Shown here in pieces: positions 33,563-42,500 of a DNA stretch of 64,000 bases. A model generated the notes under the pieces. It saw only the letters and a program-made list of their open reading frames with translations. It searched no databases and was not told the origin of the DNA. The DNA comes from Flavonifractor sp052065355 (GTDB lineage: Bacteria; Bacillota; Clostridia; Oscillospirales; Oscillospiraceae). The first letter of the stretch is position 1. Each line of letters opens with the position of its first letter. The translations under genes were made by a program, and so were the position numbers. The DNA lies in assembly GCF_052065355.1 (NCBI RefSeq), contig NZ_JBQHUF010000012.1:42005-106004 (forward strand), written 5' to 3'.

Positions 33563-34168
33563 ATGCCCGATATGACAGAGAAACTGGACCGCTTTACCGC
33601 CAAGATCCTGGCCGAGGCCTCGGCGGAGACCAAGCGGGCCATGGACGAGACGGAGCACCAGCGGGAGGCCACCCTCCGCAAGGCGGAGGATCAGGTGCTC
33701 CGGGAAGCCTACCGCTATATCCACGGCGAGGTGGCCCGGATCAAGGGCGCGGCGGGGCGGAGCGTGTCCCGCCGGATGCTGGAGAACCGGCGTGCCCTCT
33801 CACTCCGGCGGGAGGAGATGGCCCAGGAGACCTTTGCCCTGGTCCGTGCCCGCATTGCCGCCTTCACCCGGACGCCGGAGTACGGAAAGCGGCTGGAGGA
33901 GCTGCTGGGCGACGCATTGAAGCAGCTGCCCGGAGCGGAGGACGTGCAGGTCTGCCTGCGGGAGGAGGACAAGGGCTGGATCCCAGCCCTGACCCGGGCC
34001 GCACGAGGCCGGAAGCTGGACTTTCAGACAGGAGAGTTCCGCATGGGGGGCCTGGTGGCCCTTTCACCCAGCCTGGGCCTGCGGGTGGATTCCTCCTTTG
34101 ACAGTGCCGCCCAGGAACTCTCCGGCCACTTTGCCGAGCTCTTCGGCCTGTCCCTGTCCGACGAATAA
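33563..34168 (+). CDS. ntpE: V-type ATPase subunit E (peripheral stalk)
   Basis: 201 residues. A long charged N-terminal helix (residues 1-95, KLDRFTAKILAEASAETKRAMDETEHQRE) is followed by a compact C-terminal domain with FRMGGLVALSPSLGLRVDSSFDSAAQEL. It pairs with the G/H subunit to hold the A/B hexamer. GAAAGGAGG site. Confidence 0.9.
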   Translation: MPDMTEKLDRFTAKILAEASAETKRAMDETEHQREATLRKAEDQVLREAYRYIHGEVARIKGAAGRSVSRRMLENRRALSLRREEMAQETFALVRARIAAFTRTPEYGKRLEELLGDALKQLPGAEDVQVCLREEDKGWIPALTRAARGRKLDFQTGEFRMGGLVALSPSLGLRVDSSFDSAAQELSGHFAELFGLSLSDE

Positions 34169-34191
34169 GCAGAAAGGATGGTAGATTCCAG

Positions 34192-35961
34192 ATGAACCAG
34201 GCAAACTATACCATCCACGGCGTCAATGGCCCCGTGGTCACCGTCACCGGCGGCCGGGGCCTGGCCATGATGGACATGGTCAATGTGGGCGCGGAGGGGC
34301 TCATCGGCGAGGTGGTCCGGGTGGACGGCGATATGACCACCGTCCAGGTCTACGAGGACACCGCTGGGCTTATGCCCGGCCAGCCGGTCACCTCCCAGGG
34401 AGCTCCCATGTCCATCGAGCTGGGGCCCGGCCTGCTCCACAATATTTTTGACGGCATCGCCCGCCCCTTGGAGGTCATCCAGGAGAAGAGCGGTCCCTTT
34501 ATCAGCCGTGGCCTGAATATCCCCTCCTTGGACCGGGAGAAGAAGTGGCAGGTGACCCTCTCCGTAAAAGTGGGGGATGAAGTGGGTCCTGGCAGAGAGT
34601 ATGCCTCCTGCCCGGAGACTGCCGTCATCACCCATCGCTGCCTCATCCCCGCAGGGCTGACCGGCCAGGTGACCTGGACGGCCCAGCCGGGGGAATACAC
34701 TGTGGAGGAGCCCCTTGTGGAGGTCACCGACCACAGGGGCGGCGTCCATAAGCTGGCGCTGGCCCAGCGCTGGCCCATCCGCACCCCCCGGCCTATGGGG
34801 GAGCGTTTGCCTATCTCCCGGCCCCTTATCACCGGCCAGCGGGTCATCGACACCTTATTCCCCATCGGTAAGGGGGGCGCCGCGGCCATCCCCGGCCCCT
34901 TTGGGGCGGGCAAGACCATGACCCAGCACCAGCTGGCCAAGTGGTCGGACGCCGACATCATCGTCTACCTGGGCTGCGGCGAGCGGGGCAACGAGATGAC
35001 CCAGGCCCTGGAGGAGTTCTCCGAGCTGCTGGACCCCAGGAACCATTGTCCTCTGATGGAGCGCACCATTTTGATCGCCAACACTTCCAACATGCCGGTG
35101 GCCGCCCGTGAGGCGTCGGTGTACACCGGCATGACCATGGCGGAGTATTATCGGGACATGGGCTACCATGTGGCGCTGATGGCCGACTCCACCTCCCGGT
35201 GGGCGGAGGCCCTGCGTGAGATCTCCGGACGCCTGGAGGAGATGCCCGCCGAGGAGGGCTTCCCGGCCTATCTGGCCTCCCGCCTGGCGGAGTTCTATGA
35301 GCGGGCGGGCTACGTGAAGACCCTGGGCGGTCAGGAGGGAAGCGTCACTGTCATCGGCGCCGTCTCTCCCCAGGGCGGCGACTTCTCTGAGCCGGTGACC
35401 CAGAACACCAAGCGGTACGTCCGCACCTTCTGGGGCCTGGACCGTGCCCTGGCCTATGCCCGGCACTTCCCCTCTATTAACTGGCTCACCTCTTACTCCG
35501 AGTATGCCGACGACCTGAAGGGCTGGTATGACGAGCACGTGGGCCAGGACTTCATTCCCTGCCGCCAGCGGATCTCCAACCTGCTCCAGGAGGAGTCCAA
35601 GCTGATGGAGATCGTCAAGCTTATCGGTGCGGATATCCTGCCGGAGGACCAGAAGCTTATCATTGAGACCGCCCGGCTGGTCCGCGTGGGCTTCCTGCAG
35701 CAGAACGCCTACCACGCCATCGACACCTATGTGCCCATGGACAAGCAGCTGAAGATGATGGAGCTGATCCTTCGCTTGTACGACGGGGCCCGGGCTCTGG
35801 TGGCCCGGTCCATCCCGCTGTCCCAGTTGAAGGCCACCGGCATCTTTGACCAGCTGACCAAGATGAAGTACGAGGTGCCCAATGACGACCAGAGCAAATT
35901 TGACGATTACCAGCGGCAGATCGACCAGGCACTGGACAAGGTGAGCCAGGCCAACAGCTGA
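34192..35961 (+). CDS. ntpA: V-type ATPase catalytic subunit A
   Basis: A 589-residue nucleotide-hydrolysing subunit. Walker A is GPFGAGKTMTQ. The catalytic Glu region is YLGCGERGNEMTQAL, and Walker B-type strand is VALMADSTSRWAEALREISGRL. An about 80-residue non-homologous insertion (around PGREYASCPETAVITHRC) distinguishes A from F-type beta. The product is membrane-peripheral and cytoplasmic; whether the enzyme works as pump or synthase in this organism is unknown. Confidence 0.97.
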   Translation: MNQANYTIHGVNGPVVTVTGGRGLAMMDMVNVGAEGLIGEVVRVDGDMTTVQVYEDTAGLMPGQPVTSQGAPMSIELGPGLLHNIFDGIARPLEVIQEKSGPFISRGLNIPSLDREKKWQVTLSVKVGDEVGPGREYASCPETAVITHRCLIPAGLTGQVTWTAQPGEYTVEEPLVEVTDHRGGVHKLALAQRWPIRTPRPMGERLPISRPLITGQRVIDTLFPIGKGGAAAIPGPFGAGKTMTQHQLAKWSDADIIVYLGCGERGNEMTQALEEFSELLDPRNHCPLMERTILIANTSNMPVAAREASVYTGMTMAEYYRDMGYHVALMADSTSRWAEALREISGRLEEMPAEEGFPAYLASRLAEFYERAGYVKTLGGQEGSVTVIGAVSPQGGDFSEPVTQNTKRYVRTFWGLDRALAYARHFPSINWLTSYSEYADDLKGWYDEHVGQDFIPCRQRISNLLQEESKLMEIVKLIGADILPEDQKLIIETARLVRVGFLQQNAYHAIDTYVPMDKQLKMMELILRLYDGARALVARSIPLSQLKATGIFDQLTKMKYEVPNDDQSKFDDYQRQIDQALDKVSQANS

Positions 35962-35983
35962 TCTCCACAAGGAGCTGATACCT

Positions 35984-37399
35984 ATGAGACTGGAATATAT
36001 CGGCCTGTCGGAGCTGTCCGGCTCCCTCATCGTCCTGGAGGGCGTGAAGGGTGTGGCCTACGACGAGATGGCGGAGATCACCCTGGACAGCGGGAAGCGG
36101 CGGTACGGCCGGGTCATCCTCATCGACGGCGACCGGGCGGTGCTCCAGGTTTTCGAGGGTACCCGGGGAATTTCCCTGGAAAACGCCCGCACCCATTTTA
36201 CCGGCAAGAGCATGGACATGGCCCTGTCCCGGGAGATGCTGGGCCGGGTGTTCGACGGGGCCGGCCGCCCCATCGACGGCCTGGGCGAGATCTTCCCCGA
36301 GGCCCGGCGGGACATCAACGGCTCCGCCATCAATCCGGTATCCCGGCAGTATCCCCGTGACTGCATCTATACCGGTATCTCTGCCATTGACGGCTGCGCT
36401 ACCCTGATCCGGGGCCAGAAATTGCCCATTTTCTCCGGCTCCGGCATGAAGCACAACGAGCTGGCCGCCCAGATCGTCCGCCAGGCCAAGGTGGCCGGTC
36501 AGGAGGAGGACTTTGCCATCGTCTTTGCCGCCATGGGCGTGAAGAACGATACGGCGGAGTTTTTCCGCCGGAACTTTGAGGAGGCGGGTGCCCTCCAGAG
36601 GGTGGTCATGTTCCTCAACCTGGCCTCCGATCCCATCATCGAGCGCATCCTCACCCCCCGCTGCGCTCTCACCGCCGCGGAGTACCTGGCCTTCGACCAC
36701 GGCTACCATGTGCTGGTCATCATGACCGACATGACCTCCTATTGCGAAGCAGTGCGGGAGTTCTCCTCCTCCAAGGGAGAGATCCCCTCCCGGAAGGGTT
36801 TTCCCGCCTATCTGTACTCCGATTTGGCCTCCCTGTACGAGCGGGCGGGCATGATCCGGGGGCGGAAGGGCTCGGTGACCCAGGTGCCGGTGCTCACCAT
36901 GCCCAACGACGATATCACCCACCCCATCCCCGACCTGACGGGGTACATCACCGAGGGGCAGATCGTGCTGGACCGCACCCTGGAACAGAAGGGGATCTAT
37001 CCCCCGGTAGCCATCCTGCCCTCCTTGTCCCGCCTGATGAAGGACGGCATCGGCGAGGGCTTTACCCGGGCCGATCACCCCGACCTGTCCAATCAGCTGT
37101 TCGCATCCTACTCCAAGGTGCAGGACGCCCGCAGCCTGGCCAGCGTCATCGGTGAGGACGAGCTCAGCGACACCGATAAGCGGTACCTCCAGTTCGGTGA
37201 GGCCTTTGAGCGCTATTTCATCCGCCAGGATCAGGGGGAGGAGCGTACCCTGGATCAGACCCTGGAGCTGGGCTGGAAGCTGCTCACCATCCTGCCCCGG
37301 GGCGAGCTGGACCGGGTGGATCCCAAGACTCTGGATGCCCACTATGTGGAAGGGGCCTGGGAGAGCTTGGGGGCCGGCGAAAACGCCCGGACGGCGTAA
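35984..37399 (+). CDS. ntpB: V-type ATPase regulatory subunit B
   Basis: 471 residues without a functional Walker A, as expected for B. FSGSGMKHNELAAQIVRQAK lies in the P-loop position. VLVIMTDMTSYCEAVREFSSSKGEIPSRKGFPAYLYSDLASLYERAG is the strongly conserved central block. It ends 12 bp before subunit D. AAGGAG site. Confidence 0.97.
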   Translation: MRLEYIGLSELSGSLIVLEGVKGVAYDEMAEITLDSGKRRYGRVILIDGDRAVLQVFEGTRGISLENARTHFTGKSMDMALSREMLGRVFDGAGRPIDGLGEIFPEARRDINGSAINPVSRQYPRDCIYTGISAIDGCATLIRGQKLPIFSGSGMKHNELAAQIVRQAKVAGQEEDFAIVFAAMGVKNDTAEFFRRNFEEAGALQRVVMFLNLASDPIIERILTPRCALTAAEYLAFDHGYHVLVIMTDMTSYCEAVREFSSSKGEIPSRKGFPAYLYSDLASLYERAGMIRGRKGSVTQVPVLTMPNDDITHPIPDLTGYITEGQIVLDRTLEQKGIYPPVAILPSLSRLMKDGIGEGFTRADHPDLSNQLFASYSKVQDARSLASVIGEDELSDTDKRYLQFGEAFERYFIRQDQGEERTLDQTLELGWKLLTILPRGELDRVDPKTLDAHYVEGAWESLGAGENARTA

Positions 37400-37411
37400 G
37401 GGGGGCAAGCC

Positions 37412-38026
37412 ATGGCCAACATGCTGCCAACCAAGGGAAACCTGATGGCCGCCAAGCGGTCCCGGAGCCTGGCCCAGACAGGCTACGAGCTGATGGACCG
37501 TAAGCGGAACATCCTCATCCGGGAACTGATGGCCCTGATGGACACGGCCAAGGACCTGCAGAGCCAGATCGACACCGTGTTCACCCAGGCCTACGTCTCC
37601 CTCCAGGCGGCCAACATCCGCCTGGGTATCTGCGACCGCATCGCCGAGGCGGTGGATGTGGACAATTCTCTGGAGATCCGATACCGTTCGGTGATGGGGG
37701 TGGAGCTGCCCCACATCCCCGGAGAGTCCCCCGCGCCACGGCCGGAATACGGCTTTGCGGACACGTCTTCTCTGCTGGACGACTGCTATCTGAAGTTCCA
37801 TAAGGTGAAGGAGCTGACCCGGCGGCTGGCGGAGGTTGAGACGTCCATTTACCGCCTGGCCCAGGCCATCAAGAAGGCCCAGAAGCGGGCCAACGCCTTA
37901 CAGAATATCGTGCTGCCCGACTTGGACGAAACCATTCGCTTTATTACCGACGCCCTGGAGGAAAAGGAACGGGAGGAGTTCGTCCGCATGAAGGTTATCA
38001 AACGGCAGAACAGCAAAAGGAAATAG
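37412..38026 (+). CDS. ntpD: V-type ATPase subunit D (central rotor)
   Basis: A 204-residue coiled-coil rotor subunit. The N-terminus MLPTKGNLMAAKRSRSLAQTGYELMDRKRNILIREL and the late RRLAEVETSIYRLAQAIKKAQKRANALQNIVLPDL are diagnostic. It is the last gene of the nine-gene operon, followed by a strong terminator. Confidence 0.96.
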   Translation: MANMLPTKGNLMAAKRSRSLAQTGYELMDRKRNILIRELMALMDTAKDLQSQIDTVFTQAYVSLQAANIRLGICDRIAEAVDVDNSLEIRYRSVMGVELPHIPGESPAPRPEYGFADTSSLLDDCYLKFHKVKELTRRLAEVETSIYRLAQAIKKAQKRANALQNIVLPDLDETIRFITDALEEKEREEFVRMKVIKRQNSKRK

Positions 38027-38030
38027 CAAA

Positions 38031-38064
38031 AATCGGGCCGCCTGACTAGGCGGCCCGATTTTTT
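38031..38064 (+). terminator. Terminator of the V-ATPase operon
   Basis: AATCGGGCCGCC and GGCGGCCCGATT around TGACTA, then TTTTTT. Confidence 0.95.
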
Positions 38065-38085
38065 ATGGAAAAAGCAGTCAAATAT

Positions 38086-39156
38086 TCAAAATGGACCAGC
38101 AACATCAGGGCGTAACACGCCGGGGCGCAGCAGTTGCTTTTCCGGCTCCCCTTTTTCATGCAACTGGTGGAGCAGCAGCCTGGCGCAGCACTCTCCAGCC
38201 AAGTAGTTCAGAAGATTGCAGGTGAGGATCCTGCGATCCTGGTTTCCGTACGGAAAGGAACCTACCTGCGCCAGAGAGAGGATAGAGGGTGCGTCGTCGT
38301 CGGATGGGGGGAGAAGGCTGCTCAACGGCTGTGCCCAGGCACCCCAACTGCACACAAACCGCGTCCCTTCTGCCACGCGGGAGACTACGGTGGAGAAAAA
38401 GTTCCGGGCGGAGGTGCTCAGTTCCTGCAGAAAGTGGAAGGAAAAATTTTCGTCCAGCCGTGCATCACCGGGCAGAAAGTCGTCAAAAACCTCCAGACTG
38501 GCGCCGGGACAAGCGGCTACCGCAGCTCGCACGCCGGCTTCCCGCTGAATCTCCTGGGGAGTATTGATTTCCTGGCACGGGCGGAGATACGCCAGATGCT
38601 TGCCGCCCAGAGAGAGAAAATATTCCACGGCATCCTTGGTGCCGGAGTAGTAGTCCAGATTTACGCTGGAAAGGCTGGGATTTTCCTGACAGCTGTCATA
38701 GGCTACGAAGGGAATATTATGCGCAAGGATATACTCCAGAGCCGAAGAGAGAGGTTCCTGCCCATCAGCACCTACGTACAGGATTCCGTCAGCCCGGTGG
38801 AGGATGCAGCGGTTGAGATAGTCCGGGTAGCCGCTGGGGGAGAGGGCATCTGTGCACAGCAGCAGGCGGTAGCCCTCTTTGTCCAGGATGCTGCGGGCGC
38901 CCTCCAGAACCTGGCCGTAGCGGGGGAGCATGACGTTTTTGTTGACCGAAACGGCGATACAGTTGGTGCGGCAGGCCTGAAGGACTCGGGCCACGTGGGT
39001 GGGCATGTAATCCAGCAGACGAGCAGCCTTCAGTACCCGTTCGCGGGTCTCCGGTGAAATGGTCTGGCCTTTTTTGTTATTCAGTACGTAGGATACCGTA
39101 GCCTGCGAGACGCCGGCCAGCTGGGCCACATCTTTGCTCGTTGCGCGCTTTTCCAT
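38086..39156 (-). CDS. LacI-family transcriptional regulator
   Basis: 356 residues. The N-terminal HTH reads SKDVAQLAGVSQATVSYVLNN, with hinge-helix region YMPTHVARVLQ. A periplasmic-binding-like effector domain follows (CIAVSVNKNVMLPRYGQVLEGARSIL and DGILYVGADG). LacI proteins in this setting usually repress glycan-use genes in response to a sugar. It is divergent from a secreted GH3 enzyme, its probable target. GGGAGG site; a candidate TTGCTT-N18-TATAAT promoter is at 39217-39246. Confidence 0.92.
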   Translation of the reverse strand: MEKRATSKDVAQLAGVSQATVSYVLNNKKGQTISPETRERVLKAARLLDYMPTHVARVLQACRTNCIAVSVNKNVMLPRYGQVLEGARSILDKEGYRLLLCTDALSPSGYPDYLNRCILHRADGILYVGADGQEPLSSALEYILAHNIPFVAYDSCQENPSLSSVNLDYYSGTKDAVEYFLSLGGKHLAYLRPCQEINTPQEIQREAGVRAAVAACPGASLEVFDDFLPGDARLDENFSFHFLQELSTSARNFFSTVVSRVAEGTRFVCSWGAWAQPLSSLLPPSDDDAPSILSLAQVGSFPYGNQDRRILTCNLLNYLAGECCARLLLHQLHEKGEPEKQLLRPGVLRPDVAGPF

Positions 39157-39559
39157 GCCGATCCCTCCCGATATCTGAGATGCGGATAATAAAACGGCTG
39201 CTTAATATGTTACTTGATTATATATGCTTCTGCCAGAAAGAAGCAAGAGCAAATTATAAAGAAAAAGTGATCGTATATGAGCAGAGAAGCAGAGAACGGA
39301 GAGAGGGATGCTTGGACCTTCCGGTTGTCTGCGAGGCGTGAGCACGGGGCAGAAGAAGAAAAAAGCGCCTCAGATTATAAGTGCGTTAAGTTCGTTAAAA
39401 ATGTACAAATTCCAAAAAGGAGACGGCAAAAAAGTATGATAAAAAATCATACTTTTTTTCATTTGTACACTGCGAGTATAGTAAAAGTAAACCAGAGGTT
39501 TTACTGTGCTGCCGCCGAGATTTGTGACTCTGGTACAAGAAAGGAAAGAAGGTTGGAAA
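39157..39559. promoter_or_regulatory. Regulatory gap between lacI and GH3 gene
   Basis: A 403-bp AT-richer divergent region without a supported gene. It holds the lacI promoter (39217-39246, minus) and a nested inverted repeat TGTACAAAT (39402-39410) / ATTTGTACA (39461-39469). Between those arms is a terminator-like hairpin AAAAAAGTATGAT/ATCATACTTTTTT (39428-39459). A further GTAAACC/GGTTTTAC pair (39487-39504) is a candidate LacI operator near the weak -10 TATAGT (39477-39482). Confidence 0.5.
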
Positions 39560-42500
39560 ATGTCAAAGACATGGAAAAGGGCTGCCTGCTTTTTACTGAC
39601 AGCCGCACTTTTGGCACCATCGGCTCTTGCTAAAGTAGACGTGGATGAAAGCCAGATTTCCGATGAGGTAAAAGGATATGCTTATTGGGATACCAGCTTG
39701 AGCGACGAAGAGCGCGCTGCAGATCTCATCTCCCACATGACGGTGGAGGAGAAGCTGGGCCAGCTGGTCAGCCATGGTTCTCCTGCCATTCCCCGCCTGG
39801 GCGTAGCAGAATATTGGTATCCCGGTGAAAACCTGAACGGTATCGCCAACATCACCCTTTGGTACGGCGCGGCGGGCGATGCAAAGGGCGGCGCGTCTGC
39901 GTTCCCCTCCACGCTTGCTCAGGGTGCTACCTGGAACAGCGATCTGATCGGTGAAATGGCCGACGCCATCGGTGACGAGGCCCGTGCCTTCTATAACACC
40001 TCCAAGAAGGGCCTGTCCTACTGGGGACCCAGTGTAAACCTGGCTCGGGATCCCCGCTGGGGCCGTACCGGTGACAGCTTCGGCGAGGACGGTGTGATCT
40101 CCGCTGAGCTGGCCGGGGAGTTTATCAAGGGCTTCCAGGGCGAGTATGACGACGAAGAGGGCCTGAAGGCCATTGCCACAGCCAAGCACTTCGCTGCCAA
40201 CAACGCTGAGGAGACCCGCAGCGGCGGTTCCTCCAACATGAGCGAGTCTGAGCTGCGGGAGTACTACCTGCGCCACTTCAGCCACATGGTTATGGACAGC
40301 GGCGTGCAGGCCATCATGCCCGCTTATAACGCCATCAACGGCATTCCCTGCCACGGCAGCTATGACCTGCTGACCAATACCCTGCGGATGACCTGGGGCT
40401 TTGACGGCTGGGTGGTTTCCGATAACGGCGGCGTCGGAAATCTGAACAGCCAGTACGGCGCCAACGGCGGCAACAGCCAGAAGGGCGACAGCGAAGCCTT
40501 CCCCGTTCTGGACGGCGGTTCTGAAGATTTCAACGGCGAGGAGAACCTGAACGTCACCAACGCCGCTGAGGCCGCGGCTGCGGCTCTGAACGCCGGCGTG
40601 AACCTGGACCTGGGTGGCCGGACTATGACGTCCGCCAACCTGCAGGCGGCACTGGACGAGGGCGTCCTCACCATGGACACCATTGATCAGGCTCTGCTGG
40701 ACATCTTCACCAGCCGCTTTGCCACTGGTGAGTTCGACAACTCTGATGCCTATATCGACGGCTATGACTCCGTGTCCGCCTTCATCCGTCAGAATCAGGA
40801 CCTGGCGGAGGATGTGGCCGACGAGGCCATCGTGCTGCTGGAGAACAATGACGATTTCCTGCCCGCCAACATCGGCGACTATGACAAGATCGTAGTGGTG
40901 GGCCAGTACATCGAAGAGCTGCTGTACTCTGACTACAAGTCCGACAACGTGTGGCGGGACGAGAACGGCATCAGCGTGTCCTTCGTCAAGGGCATTCAGG
41001 ACGCCGTAGCGGAGTACAATGCCGCCAACGGTACCTCCATCCAGGTGGAGAGCATCGTGCTGAATGAGACCGATGGACAGGTGGCGGCCCCCACCGCTGA
41101 GCAGATGGAGATGATGGCTGGGGATAAGGTCCTGACCGTCTATATCCCCGCTACCCGGATCACCATGCTGACCGGCGGCGCCGATGCCGGTGAGGGCAAT
41201 GACCGCGAGTCCCTGGACCTGCCCCGTGGCCAGGCCGAAGTGGGCGAGCAGCTGGTCAATAACTGCTCCAACCTGGTGGTGGCCATGCACACCCAGTCCA
41301 TCGTGAACGTGGATTGGGCCACCAAGGGCGAGAAGAAGGCCGACGCCGTGCTGTGGGCCTCCTACCTGGGCGAGAAGCAGGGCGCTGCCCTGGCCAACGT
41401 GCTGTTCGGCAAGGTGAGCCCCTCCGGCCGCCTGAACACCACCTGGTACGCCGACGAGAGCCAGCTGGGCGAGCTGCAGCATGATTACAGCCTCTATCCC
41501 ACCGCAAGCGATCCCCAGGATATCGACCTGGCGGATGGCGGCAGCTATGGCCGCACCTACATGTTCTTCGTGGGCGATGTGGATTATCCCTTCGGCTACG
41601 GTCTGAGCTACGGCGAGTTTGCCTACTCTGATTACAGCATCAGCAACAATGGCGATGGTACCCTTACCGCCACTGTGACCGTAGAGAACACCAGCAATGT
41701 GGACGCCAGCGAAGTGGTTCAGCTCTACGCCGTAGGCCCCAAGGCCGCTGAGCTGAACCGCGCCGACAAGCAGCTGGCCGGCTTCGACAAGGTGTCCCTG
41801 AAGGCCGGCGAGAGCCAGCAGGTCACCATCACTGTGAATGTAAAGGATCTGGCCTTCTGGGATGAGAGCGCTGACTGCTTCGACCTGGATGCCGGCAGCT
41901 GGAACTTCTATCTGGGCTCCGACTGCGAGACCAAGATCGCCGGCTGTGAGCAGGCAGTTGCTCTTACCGCCGATGACATGCCCAAGGGTCTCCAGGCTGT
42001 GACCCTGACTGTGGATAACTACATCCTGGAGGACAGCGACCAGGAGACTGAGATGCCCTCCACTGAAGTGACCACCAGCGTTTCCCTGAAGAACGACACC
42101 CTCTACAAGGACAAGGATGCGGCTGCTGCTGCCGGTATCACCCTGAGCTACGCCTCCGATAACGAGGATGTTGCCACTGTGGATCAGAACGGCAAGATCA
42201 CCGCTGTGGGTGACGGTGTGTGTACCATCACCGTCACCGCTACCAAGGGCGGCGATACCGTAACCGATTCCCACGCCATCGTGGTCAAGTCCATCAAGGG
42301 CGTCACCGGCATCACCCTGGATCAGACTGAGGCCACTATCCGGGAGCGGGAGACCGTTACCCTGAAGGCCACCATTACCCCCGCCGATGCGGACTATCAG
42401 CAGGTCATCTGGACCTCCAGCGATCCTGACGTGGCCACCGTAGAGAACGGCGTGGTCAAGGGTGTCGGCGTAGGCACCGCTACCATTACCGCCAAGACCT

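Noticed and set aside
39436..39633. A small upstream reading frame starting MIKNHTFFHLYT before the GH3 gene
   Set aside because: It starts inside a terminator hairpin and runs out of frame into the GH3 gene; the AAGGAG upstream is too far from the ATG. It may matter for regulation but is not supported as a gene.
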